From NCBI GenBank assembly GCA_016840025.1, contig JAEOTF010000468.1, positions 1 through 6,594 of the forward strand: a stretch of DNA of 6,594 nt, in the 5' to 3' direction. The position numbers were made by a program, and so were the translations under genes. This stretch comes from Candidatus Hodarchaeota archaeon (GTDB lineage: Archaea > Asgardarchaeota > Heimdallarchaeia > Hodarchaeales > YT1-039). Of this stretch, positions 1 through 5,744 are shown in pieces (the stretch's first letter is position 1; each line of letters opens with the position of its first letter). Below the pieces are notes generated by a model. It made no database searches. It was given only the letters and a program-made list of their open reading frames with translations, and was not told the origin of the DNA.

Positions 1-83
1 GGTTTGGAGTTTCGGTATAACCTCTACTTTATTAGCTACTAGAAATAATATAAAAAGATATTGAATCTGGAACAGATACGGGA

Positions 84-132
84 TTCATGAATAGAATCAG
101 TTTCTTCAATTGAATCCTTTGAATTTCATGAA
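84..132. promoter_or_regulatory. Three spaced TTCA..TGAA palindromes, candidate operator of the HEPN/MNT operon
   Basis: TTCATGAA occurs at 84-91 and 125-132, and the related perfect palindrome TTCAATTGAA lies between them at 105-114. Their centres are about 22 and 19 bases apart, close to two helical turns each, so dimeric proteins could bind one face of the DNA. The two outer sites are also part of a 10-base direct repeat (TTCATGAATA). The array ends about 30 bases before the start codon at 163, overlapping where an AT-rich archaeal TATA element (129-137, AATAAATT-like) would lie. Autoregulation of the toxin-antitoxin operon is inferred from position only; neither protein has a recognisable DNA-binding domain. 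Confidence 0.4.
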
Positions 133-162
133 TAAATTGTAATAGAAAAGGAATATAGACTT

Positions 163-618
163 ATGAGTTCCAATGAGGAGAGCTTTAAACGAATAAATCT
201 TGATTTGATCCGTACTCGTTCTAAAGAAATTCGTCATGGTATCCAAACAATAAGAAATTATCTTCTAATAGCCAAAGAAGAATTCCTATCAAATCCAGAA
301 CGAATCGCAGCAACAAAATATGAAGCGATTGTAGTTATTGAGGCATCTATAGCCATATGTAACCATCTGGCAGTTAGATTTGCATCAAGAACCCCAGAGA
401 GTTATTCTGATTGTTTTCAAGTCTTAAAAGAAGAAAGTATTCTCTCCGATGATTTAGCAAAACGATTAACTAAGATGGCGCAATTCAGGAACAGAATAAT
501 TCATAGATATTGGCTAATAAGTGATGATCGTATTTATACAATTTTAAAAAGTGATTTAAAAGATTTAGAGGAATATTTAACTGAAATTGGTGAATTTATA
601 AGTAACAGTGAGCTGTAA
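163..618 (+). CDS. hepT: HEPN-domain ribonuclease toxin, HepT-like (DUF86)
   Basis: This is a 151-residue, all-helical HEPN protein and the likely toxin of a type VII toxin-antitoxin pair. The diagnostic Rx4HxY motif is complete: R109, H114 and Y116 in FRNRIIHRY. In studied HepT proteins the Arg and His form the RNase site, and the Tyr is the residue AMPylated by the partner to switch the toxin off. Upstream, residues 77-88 (TPESYSDCF type) match the Pro-x-x-Tyr-x-x-x-Phe stretch typical of DUF86 proteins, and the length is normal. The ATG at 163 is preceded by AGGA at 149-152, ten bases away, a plausible ribosome site. The next gene starts within or one base after its stop, so the two are co-expressed toxin first, as in the characterised hepT-mntA order. 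Family assignment is firm; toxicity in this organism is inferred. Bases 371-396 are repeated exactly downstream. Confidence 0.9.
   Translation: MSSNEESFKRINLDLIRTRSKEIRHGIQTIRNYLLIAKEEFLSNPERIAATKYEAIVVIEASIAICNHLAVRFASRTPESYSDCFQVLKEESILSDDLAKRLTKMAQFRNRIIHRYWLISDDRIYTILKSDLKDLEEYLTEIGEFISNSEL
371..396 (+). repeat. 26-base direct repeat, copy inside the HEPN gene
   Basis: These 26 bases, coding for VRFASRTP in the HEPN protein, recur exactly and in the same orientation at 1098-1123 in the non-coding gap after the MNT gene. Identity stops abruptly on both sides. In the gene the segment fits the HEPN family (the residues just before the conserved PESY), so this looks like the source copy and the downstream one the derived copy. 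Confidence 0.85.
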
Positions 619-619
619 A

Positions 620-1033
620 ATGCAAAAATATCACATGAATAACAATAAAGAGAACTTAAAAGATAAAATAAAGGAAGTTCTCAAAAGAGATACGAATATA
701 TTATTTGCTTATTTGCATGGCAGTTTTACATCTAATTCTCTACCATTTAGGGATATTGATATTGCACTATTTCTTAATAAGAATGTACTCTCGAACAAAT
801 TTATAAAATATGAAATAGAACTCACAACCACGTTATCTGAACTAATAAACTATCCAGTAGATATTGTAATACTTAACCATGCACCTTTAAGTATACAATA
901 CCATGTTACGAAAGGAAATTTAATCATTTGTCAGAATATAAACGATCATTATAATTTACTTGAAAAGATTTGGCGAGAATATTTTGATTTTCAACCTTTC
1001 ACTCGAGAGATGCTACAAGAGTTACTCGAATGA
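620..1033 (+). CDS. mntA: MNT-domain nucleotidyltransferase antitoxin, MntA-like
   Basis: This is a minimal nucleotidyltransferase and the likely antitoxin to the HEPN protein. Known MntA enzymes transfer AMP from ATP to the tyrosine of HepT's Rx4HxY motif. The polymerase-beta-type site is intact. In numbering from the upstream GTG at 608, G38-S39 (HGSF) are followed about ten residues later by D49 and D51 (RDIDIALF), and the third acidic residue is D85 (PVDIVIL). Total length, 137-141 residues, is normal for MntA. Three starts are possible: GTG at 608 (overlapping the HEPN gene by 11 bases), ATG at 620 (just past the HEPN stop) and ATG at 635. I prefer 620 because it is an ATG directly adjoining the upstream stop, which suits translational coupling; no clear Shine-Dalgarno settles the matter. 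No T-rich terminator is visible in the 136 bases downstream. Confidence 0.88.
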   Translation: MQKYHMNNNKENLKDKIKEVLKRDTNILFAYLHGSFTSNSLPFRDIDIALFLNKNVLSNKFIKYEIELTTTLSELINYPVDIVILNHAPLSIQYHVTKGNLIICQNINDHYNLLEKIWREYFDFQPFTREMLQELLE

Positions 1034-1050
1034 TCAATTTAGCTATTAGA

Positions 1051-1161
1051 TTATATTGCTTTGATTTGTATAACTGTAATAAATGTTTTCGGAAAGACAG
1101 TTAGATTTGCATCAAGAACCCCATAGGCTGCTATAAATGCCATAAATGTCTTTGGACAGAG
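1051..1161 (-). repeat. Intergenic repeat element with two PKTF-coding units and a HEPN-derived 26-mer
   Basis: The gap between the converging MNT and 7-TM genes is not featureless. On the minus strand it reads as 36 codons between stops (TAG before 1161, TAA at 1053-1051) with PKTF twice, in LCPKTFMAF and TVFPKTFITV. The two DNA units on the plus strand, TAAATGTCTTTGGA (1143-1156) and TAAATGTTTTCGGA (1080-1093), are 63 bases (21 codons) apart. Between them lies 1098-1123, identical to HEPN-gene bases 371-396. The first unit matches 14 bases at the 3' end of the TatD gene (2546-2559), in the same PKTF frame. No start codon or ribosome site makes it a convincing gene, so I call it a repeat or gene remnant. 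Confidence 0.55.
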
Positions 1162-1169
1162 CTATAAAT

Positions 1170-1925
1170 TTATTTAGATCTACTATTTATGATATTCTTG
1201 AACCAATCAGGCATGAGATACCCTATCATTGCAAAGAAACCAGCAATAGAAGCTGAAATCCACCCAAGGAAATAGTATATTGTATAATCAGCATCGGAAT
1301 AACTATCAATAAAGAAGAAAATAAAGACTAATAGCTCAAAAATTGCACAAATAGCGATCATTAAAAATCCCGTTTTAGGTAAAATTTCCGTAGTTTTTCT
1401 CCATTCGGAAAATGCTTTATAAAATAAGGTAACAAAGATAAACGATGAGACTAATACATGCCAAATTAGAAGATGAAGTGGAACATAGTTTCCTGGTATC
1501 TCAACAAACGGTGATTCGAGAGTAAAAATGAAAACTAATAGAAACCCTACTACAATACCGATGGCTAATGTAATTGCTTCTCGAATATACGGCTTAATCT
1601 CTTTAAAGAATATATCAAGAGTGAAATAATAAAGGAAAAGATTTCCAAAAGCAGAACAAGCATACCCTATATTGATTCCTAAACTACTTACATCAATATC
1701 TCCTTCTGTAAAATGCTCAATTGATTTAGTAGTAAATAATGCTACTCCAGCTAAGAAATAGAAGAAAAAGCTTAAAAAAAGATTTAGAACAGGTGGAGCC
1801 TTTCGTTTCATATATCTTTGACCTGTTCTTAAACTCAAATAGAAAAATGTTAAGAGAACCACTCCTTCCATGATAACTGCCTCTATAGGTGGTTCAGAGC
1901 CAACTTGACTAATATTTTCTAGCAT
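1170..1925 (-). CDS. Seven-helix integral membrane protein, Asgard-type, function unknown
   Basis: No named family is recognised. In numbering from the GTG at 1934, there are seven hydrophobic segments at about residues 17-36, 49-68, 86-110, 119-139, 152-173, 187-209 and 219-241. Positive loops (RTGQRYMKRK, KEIKPYIR, KAFSEWRK and the Lys/Arg-rich tail) fall on alternate sides, which predicts N-terminus outside and C-terminus inside, a receptor-like topology. The tail MPDWFKNII resembles hypothetical membrane proteins that I associate with Asgard genomes, from memory. The start is set by the ribosome site: AGGTG at 1936-1932 lies six bases before ATG 1925, whereas the GTG at 1934 is itself part of that site. 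The longin-like gene ends 18 bases upstream, so the two are probably coupled. A sensor or membrane anchor for the longin protein is the obvious hypothesis, but it is only inference. Confidence 0.75.
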   Translation of the reverse strand: MLENISQVGSEPPIEAVIMEGVVLLTFFYLSLRTGQRYMKRKAPPVLNLFLSFFFYFLAGVALFTTKSIEHFTEGDIDVSSLGINIGYACSAFGNLFLYYFTLDIFFKEIKPYIREAITLAIGIVVGFLLVFIFTLESPFVEIPGNYVPLHLLIWHVLVSSFIFVTLFYKAFSEWRKTTEILPKTGFLMIAICAIFELLVFIFFFIDSYSDADYTIYYFLGWISASIAGFFAMIGYLMPDWFKNIINSRSK

Positions 1926-1931
1926 AAAAAA

Positions 1932-1936
1932 CACCT
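1932..1936 (-). promoter_or_regulatory. Ribosome binding site deciding the 7-TM gene start
   Basis: AGGTG on the minus strand, six bases from ATG 1925. It overlaps the alternative GTG start at 1934, which argues against that GTG. It sits within the 18-base gap after the longin-like gene's stop codon. Confidence 0.55.
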
Positions 1937-1943
1937 AGCATTT

Positions 1944-2447
1944 TCACCATAATCCAGAATCTTTAAGCTTTTTATTTGGATCATCTACTTTTTCAGGTTC
2001 ATCTTCAATATCATTTGTACTACAGCTTTGGATCAAATTCGTAGTATATGAAGAAAGTAATTCTGGTAAAGTTTTACTAAAACTAGTAAATAGTTCCGTG
2101 TCTATAATAGCGCCTTTCTTTACTTTATCAAGATATATCTCTTCAACTTTCTTATTAATAGTACTGAGAAGCGGATATAAGCATTCAGATGAATAACCTT
2201 TTTCTAATGCAATAGCAGTAACTATGTGTTCAGAAGTGGTTATAATTAGATCATATATGTCTGTAGCAATAGATGAAAGTTGACCTATTTGAATTTCTGA
2301 TAACATACTTCTAATTGCGGTCAATAATCCACCAAAGAGGGTTCCTTCTATTTTGGACTCGGTTTCATGATATATGAGAGGTAATCCTGAATCTTTCTCG
2401 ATGGACCAAATCCCTGTGACGCCTAAAAGCTTGTAAGGGTCTTTCAT
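1944..2447 (-). CDS. Longin/roadblock-like small cytosolic protein, Asgard type
   Basis: This 167-residue soluble protein has a pattern I know from small longin/roadblock-fold proteins abundant in Asgard archaea. It opens with a strand and turn, IWSIEKDSGLPLIYHE (residues 13-28), continues with a helix around ELFGG-like EGTLFGGLLTAIRSML (34-49), then a second strand region and a long amphipathic helix (about 88-108). A second stretch, IDTELFTSFSKTLPELL (115-131), follows. The C-terminus (about 145-167) is charged, probably disordered, and ends in GLW. Longin and roadblock proteins commonly bind small GTPases or their regulators; no GTPase is in view, so the partner is unknown. ATG 2447 has AGGAT eight bases upstream, with a second AAGGAT next to the start. 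The 7-TM gene follows 18 bases later. The fold assignment is moderate and rests on the recalled pattern, not on catalytic motifs. Confidence 0.6.
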   Translation of the reverse strand: MKDPYKLLGVTGIWSIEKDSGLPLIYHETESKIEGTLFGGLLTAIRSMLSEIQIGQLSSIATDIYDLIITTSEHIVTAIALEKGYSSECLYPLLSTINKKVEEIYLDKVKKGAIIDTELFTSFSKTLPELLSSYTTNLIQSCSTNDIEDEPEKVDDPNKKLKDSGLW

Positions 2448-2507
2448 TATCCTTAATCCTTTCGACTTTCCATACTATTTTTTTTTTCTTAATTTTTCTA
2501 TGAATCA
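2448..2507 (-). promoter_or_regulatory. Possible promoter or leader of the longin/7-TM genes
   Basis: The 60 bases between the TatD gene and the longin-like gene contain a run of ten T on the plus strand (2478-2487), hence A10 followed by TAGTATGG on the transcribed minus side. The run is in the wrong orientation to terminate minus-strand transcription, so TatD transcription may read through. An AT-rich promoter for the downstream pair is possible but unproven. Confidence 0.25.
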
Positions 2508-3275
2508 TCAAGTATGATCAAGGTTTACCTTTGTTAGTGATGTGGTAAATGTCTTTGGAAAAAGTTTATGTGTACCAGTTTCACGGATGATCGTTTCTAA
2601 ATTCCGCCAGGTAAGATGTCGAACCTCTTTGACATCTATTTTTAGTTGTTGTCCAATTAAATGCTCGACCCATTCAATCCGACATGGGATTGCAGCAGGC
2701 GGATCTCGATAACCATGATCACTTTCGATGAGTACTCGTTCAGGAGGAACCCGAGTTCGAAACTTCGAGTGTCGAGCGACAGCAGAATGTATAGAGAAGT
2801 AGCAGCCAAGGGCTACAGCTTTTTCTGTTTTATCTGCGGTTCCTGTCCACCAATGAAGAATGGGTAAAGTAACAGGTCTTTGGCGTAATTCTTTGATCAC
2901 CAGCTCAGTTGCACGGTAGCTGTGTATGCTGATTAAACGTGGGGTTTCAGCAACGACCTCTAATGCTTGTCTGAAATTCTGGAGCTGTAATTCGAGTGGA
3001 ACACGTGATCCTGTATCTAATCCGATCTCACCAACGATTGCAGTTCTCTCTACCAGGTCACGAAATCGATCTGCATTGAATGCTTTTTGTGCCTTAAGGT
3101 TGCGTGGATGACAACCCACACCCCAAGTGATATTTGGTTCATATCGATCAACGACGAGAGAAGCCTCATCAAGCGAGAGAGTCATAGCAAGGACTGCACC
3201 TATGCTAGCTAACTCACTGGAAGTTTGAGATGGCTCGAGATGAGCGTGGCTGTCGAGAGACGGGAGTTTTTCCAT
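2508..3275 (-). CDS. TatD-family metal-dependent hydrolase (DNase-like)
   Basis: This amidohydrolase-fold enzyme of the TatD family has all metal ligands present: H10 and H12 (DSHAHL), E83 (VGEIGLD), H118 (SIHSY), H141 (LHWW) and D186 (ESDH). TatD relatives are Mg/Mn-dependent nucleases or other hydrolases; the substrate here is unknown. The family core ends near NLETII (about 225-230), and the last ~20 residues, including LFPKTF, are extra. Base composition is striking: hand counts give 47-48% GC for 2701-2760 and 3001-3060, 25% for 2101-2160 in the neighbouring gene, and 33% for 2521-2580 at its own 3' end. That suggests acquisition from a higher-GC donor, with a tail built from local sequence. 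No clear Shine-Dalgarno precedes ATG 3275. A QatD-like defence role was considered, but no Qat partners are present. Confidence 0.88.
   Translation of the reverse strand: MEKLPSLDSHAHLEPSQTSSELASIGAVLAMTLSLDEASLVVDRYEPNITWGVGCHPRNLKAQKAFNADRFRDLVERTAIVGEIGLDTGSRVPLELQLQNFRQALEVVAETPRLISIHSYRATELVIKELRQRPVTLPILHWWTGTADKTEKAVALGCYFSIHSAVARHSKFRTRVPPERVLIESDHGYRDPPAAIPCRIEWVEHLIGQQLKIDVKEVRHLTWRNLETIIRETGTHKLFPKTFTTSLTKVNLDHT
2546..2559 (-). repeat. PKTF repeat unit at the TatD 3' end
   Basis: The minus-strand sequence TCCAAAGACATTTA, encoding the PKTF motif in the extra C-terminal tail of the TatD protein, is identical over 14 bases to the unit at 1143-1156. It is nearly identical (12 of 14) to the one at 1080-1093. 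All three are in the same reading frame and on the same strand. Confidence 0.5.
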
Positions 3276-3386
3276 TTAGTTTCGTCAGGTAGTACAAACT
3301 ATAGATTGATAAATTTTCACATATTCATTTTTTTTATTACGTATTTTTTCCAATATTTAGGCTAATAATGAATTGAGTAGTTAAAA
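3276..3386. promoter_or_regulatory. Divergent promoter region between TatD and the SnoaL-like gene
   Basis: These 111 very AT-rich bases separate two outward-facing genes. For the plus-strand gene, CAATATTTAG at about 3351-3360 is a plausible TATA element 27-36 bases before ATG 3387, which would give a nearly leaderless transcript; this agrees with the absence of a Shine-Dalgarno there. No clear element was assigned for the TatD side. Confidence 0.3.
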
Positions 3387-3776
3387 ATGCTATCGAAAGA
3401 AGATAATGAATTAGAAAAAAAAGTTATTAAAGAGGCTATTATGAAATATTATCATGAGGGGCATGCACAATCAGATCCTGAACTTTATAAAGAAATTCTA
3501 CATGAAGATTGGAGATTTTTCTGGTTTCAGGAAGGAAAGTTTAGTATTGCAGATAGAGAAACATATATGTCCTGGTACGATCCAAAAAACTTAGTCAAAT
3601 CTCTACAATGGGAGACAGAGTTTTTTTATATCGATATCACAGAAAATATTGGAGCTGTGAAGATTAGGTTAGAAAATCAAAAGGTTTGCTATATCGATTA
3701 CTTCAATTTAATGAAAATAGATGGGAAATGGTGGATTGTCCACAAAATTTCCCATGGGATTAAAAAAGGTCAGTAA
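3387..3776 (+). CDS. SnoaL/NTF2-like protein (putative lumazine-binding type)
   Basis: This 129-residue cone-shaped alpha+beta protein of the NTF2-like superfamily most resembles the Lumazine_bd_2/SnoaL-type group. The sequence shows the family order: an N-terminal helix with KYYHEGHAQSDPELYKEIL (about 20-38), a short HEDWRFFWF strand (about 39-47), a DRETYMSWY helix (about 55-63), then the long curved sheet ending in YFNLMKIDGKWWIVHKISHG. That last stretch is the family's typical DGKW-I-V-K final strand. These proteins bind small molecules or act as isomerases; no catalytic residue can be assigned, so the substrate is unknown. It stands alone between a divergent and a convergent neighbour. 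ATG 3387 has an in-frame stop (TAG) nine bases upstream and no strong ribosome site. Confidence 0.8.
   Translation: MLSKEDNELEKKVIKEAIMKYYHEGHAQSDPELYKEILHEDWRFFWFQEGKFSIADRETYMSWYDPKNLVKSLQWETEFFYIDITENIGAVKIRLENQKVCYIDYFNLMKIDGKWWIVHKISHGIKKGQ
3723..3753 (+). other. Strong stem-loop within the 3' end of the SnoaL-like gene
   Basis: GGGAAAT (3723-3729) pairs with ATTTCCC (3747-3753), and inside it GTGGA (3731-3735) pairs with TCCAC (3739-3743) around a TTG loop. That gives 12 base pairs with one small internal asymmetry. It lies over the codons for the conserved GKWWIVHKI strand, so it may be incidental. It is not followed by a T-run in either direction and does not look like an intrinsic terminator. 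Confidence 0.4.
3762..3767 (-). terminator. Possible U-tract terminator of the SBBP-repeat gene
   Basis: A6 on the plus strand gives U6 in the minus-strand transcript, about 45 bases past the stop codon of the SBBP gene and inside the 3' end of the converging SnoaL-like gene. Archaeal termination often uses short U-tracts, but a single six-base run is weak evidence. Confidence 0.25.
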
Positions 3777-3810
3777 ACAACTCATTCTGAAGGATTTGAA
3801 GCATAATTTT

Positions 3811-5526
3811 TCAGTGGAGCCTAAACTTCTTTATTAGAATTAATCCTAAACTAAAAAGCACACAAAGAATACCATATCCTGGTGATGCATTACTAGTTGT
3901 TGAAGTGACTGTAGAAGAAGATTCAGAAGTAGTTATGGGTGTTGTGGTTGTTGTTTGAGTTGATGATGACTGACAATACATACTAGCGATAAAAATGTCA
4001 TAATTACCTCCAATTTTGTCTTGATATGAACTTCCAGAAACAGGGATGTCAGTGGAATGAGAAATTCCTGTTAAAAATAAATTACCCGAAGAATCAACCA
4101 GAATATTCTTCCCTCTATCATCATCCGATCCCCCAAAATAACTTGAAAATGATAATACTTGTCCATCATTAGTGATTTTAGTAATATAGGCATCTCTAAT
4201 ACCTAGATAAGTAGAGAAAGTTGCATTTTCTGTTGTTGGAAAATTGATTGATCTAGTTTGACCAGTGATGTAGATATCATTATTTTCATCTAAAGCTACA
4301 TCATAACCCCGATCATCATTATTACCACCAAAAAAGGTAGAAAATATCAATTCTCCAGTAGAATTTAATTTAGCAATATATGCATCATTATCACCACCCC
4401 CAAAATTACGTAATGCATTTTTTGTAGGGAAATCGCTAGTTGGGGTATAACCAGTAATAACTACATTATCATTGGAATCTATATCAAGTGCAAGTCCCCT
4501 GTCATCACCTGAACCACCGAAGTATGTTGAATATAGTAATTCTTGACCATCATGACTCAATTTGAGAATTATTGGGTCAATAACGCCTTTCATGGTATTT
4601 TGATATGAATTCACAGTCGGAAAATCCAATGAAGATGATCCACCAACCATTATTATGTTGTCAATACTATCAAAAGCTATTTCGATTCCCCAATCATGAC
4701 CATCAGAACCTAGAAGTGTTGAGATAAGTAATTCTTGGCCATCTGAGCTAAATTTACTGAGATAAGCATCTACACCAGAACCAGAAATACTGGTTTGAAG
4801 AGCGTTAGTTGAAGTTGGTAAATCGCTAGAATAAGTACTTCCTGTTAAAATAAAATTTCCCTGAGTATCGGTGTTTATCCCGTAACCCCAGTCATCTTCA
4901 GAACCGCCAAAATAGGATGAAAATATCAAAGCCCCATTAGAACTAAATTTAGCAAAGAAAATATCTGAAGAATAGTAGGTACCTCCCATATGATCGGAAT
5001 TGTAGGCATTTAATGTCGGGAAATCACTCGATTGAGTAGTTCCAACGACATAGATGTTATTAATACCATCAACTGCCACAGTAGTTCCCCAATCATCATT
5101 ATTCCCACCTAAAAAAGTTGAAAAGATTAGTTCTCCTGTTTGATTCAATTTAGCTATAAATACATCAGTTCCCCCTTTCTTACTACTCTGATAAGCGTTC
5201 AATGTCGGAAAATTATAGGATGCTGTACGACCAGTAACGATGATATTTCCATCATTATCCACCACTGCATCATCCATCCCTAAATCCACGACATTTTCAA
5301 TTAACTCAGTATTGCTACCACCAAGATATGTACAAAACTTCGTTAAATATACATTATCGTCGTCCCTCAAGGACTTATTTGATCTATTACCTCTTTTTAA
5401 GTCAAATATGTCTGGATCTTTTGCTATACATTGTGAATCTGTTATATTATTAGTTGAGTTTACTAGTACAAAAATAAAAATAATAAATATTCCCCAAAAA
5501 ATTACGTTAACAATTTTCTTTTTCAT
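3811..5526 (-). CDS. Secreted SBBP-repeat beta-propeller surface protein with C-terminal anchor
   Basis: This 571-residue exported protein has an N-terminal signal or transmembrane segment at about 7-23. It then has seven tandem SBBP units starting near residues 62, 135, 202, 268, 332, 395 and 459, each with the pattern (F/Y)S(S/T)(Y/F)(F/L)GG..DD.G, a Dx.xN turn, (V/I)TG.T.S.(D/N)FPT and (D)A(Y/F)I.K. Seven units suggest a closed seven-bladed propeller. C65 at the start of the first unit and C518 at the end of the last are placed to link the ends by a disulphide. A Thr/Ser-rich stalk (about 519-547, likely glycosylated) leads to SPGYG (548-552), a hydrophobic helix and KKFR, a PGF-CTERM-like tail that suggests archaeosortase processing or membrane anchoring at the cell surface. 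Ligand and role are unknown; adhesion or scaffolding is a guess. GAGAG lies eight bases before ATG 5526. Confidence 0.85.
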   Translation of the reverse strand: MKKKIVNVIFWGIFIIFIFVLVNSTNNITDSQCIAKDPDIFDLKRGNRSNKSLRDDDNVYLTKFCTYLGGSNTELIENVVDLGMDDAVVDNDGNIIVTGRTASYNFPTLNAYQSSKKGGTDVFIAKLNQTGELIFSTFLGGNNDDWGTTVAVDGINNIYVVGTTQSSDFPTLNAYNSDHMGGTYYSSDIFFAKFSSNGALIFSSYFGGSEDDWGYGINTDTQGNFILTGSTYSSDLPTSTNALQTSISGSGVDAYLSKFSSDGQELLISTLLGSDGHDWGIEIAFDSIDNIIMVGGSSSLDFPTVNSYQNTMKGVIDPIILKLSHDGQELLYSTYFGGSGDDRGLALDIDSNDNVVITGYTPTSDFPTKNALRNFGGGDNDAYIAKLNSTGELIFSTFFGGNNDDRGYDVALDENNDIYITGQTRSINFPTTENATFSTYLGIRDAYITKITNDGQVLSFSSYFGGSDDDRGKNILVDSSGNLFLTGISHSTDIPVSGSSYQDKIGGNYDIFIASMYCQSSSTQTTTTTPITTSESSSTVTSTTSNASPGYGILCVLFSLGLILIKKFRLH

Positions 5527-5573
5527 TGTATTTCTCTCAGATCAGTTTATTGAAATTAATACCATTAAATGCG

Positions 5574-5585
5574 TTTTATATTTAA
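5574..5585 (-). promoter_or_regulatory. TATA-like element of the SBBP-repeat gene
   Basis: On the minus strand this reads TTAAATATAAAA, a good archaeal TATA box, 48-59 bases before the start codon. Initiation about 25 bases downstream would leave a leader of some 20-25 bases containing the GAGAG ribosome site. The rest of the 5527-5744 divergent gap is AT-rich, with a candidate TTTAAA-type element near 5688-5693 for the ridA side, but nothing decisive. Confidence 0.45.
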
Positions 5586-5731
5586 GATTTAAGATTTTTA
5601 CCTGAAAATAGTGCTAACAGTCCAAAAACTCTGTTTAAGGGTCAAACAAAGGGAAAAGCTGAAATCTCATGAAGATACATACTAAATTTAAATGTACAAA
5701 ATTATAATGATGATCTAATGAGTATAATCAA

Positions 5732-5737
5732 AGGAGG
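5732..5737 (+). promoter_or_regulatory. Strong Shine-Dalgarno of ridA
   Basis: A perfect AGGAGG sits seven bases before ATG 5745. It fixes that ATG as the start and rejects the in-frame ATG at 5718, which would put the ribosome site inside the coding region. It is the strongest such site in the window. Confidence 0.85.
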
Positions 5738-5744
5738 AAAAATC

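Noticed and set aside
1..64. Possible 3' end of an upstream plus-strand gene
   Set aside because: Two frames are open from the left edge (to stops at 40-42 and 62-64), but each encodes fewer than 21 residues with no recognisable motif, so no call is possible.
371..1123. CRISPR repeats or phage attachment sites from the 26-base repeat
   Set aside because: There are only two copies about 700 bases apart, one inside a conserved coding region, with no integrase, tRNA, Cas gene or regular spacers.
2478..2487. T10 run as a terminator for the TatD gene
   Set aside because: It is on the plus strand, so it would read as A10 in the TatD transcript; no plus-strand gene ends nearby.
2661..3111. Plus-strand reading frames opposite the TatD gene
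   Set aside because: They are antisense shadows of a well-supported TatD coding region, with no ribosome site and no protein family features.
2508..3275. TatD as QatD of a Qat defence system
   Set aside because: Neighbours show no QatA ATPase, QatB or QueC-like QatC, and the adjacent genes are longin-like and membrane proteins.
5240..5605. Plus-strand frame overlapping the SBBP gene start
   Set aside because: It is antisense to the signal-peptide end of the SBBP gene and runs through its promoter; the translation looks like low-complexity shadow sequence.
5613..5632. AACAG..CTGTT hairpin in the gap before ridA as a riboswitch or terminator
   Set aside because: The stem is only five base pairs with a ten-base loop, and no wider structure or U-run accompanies it.
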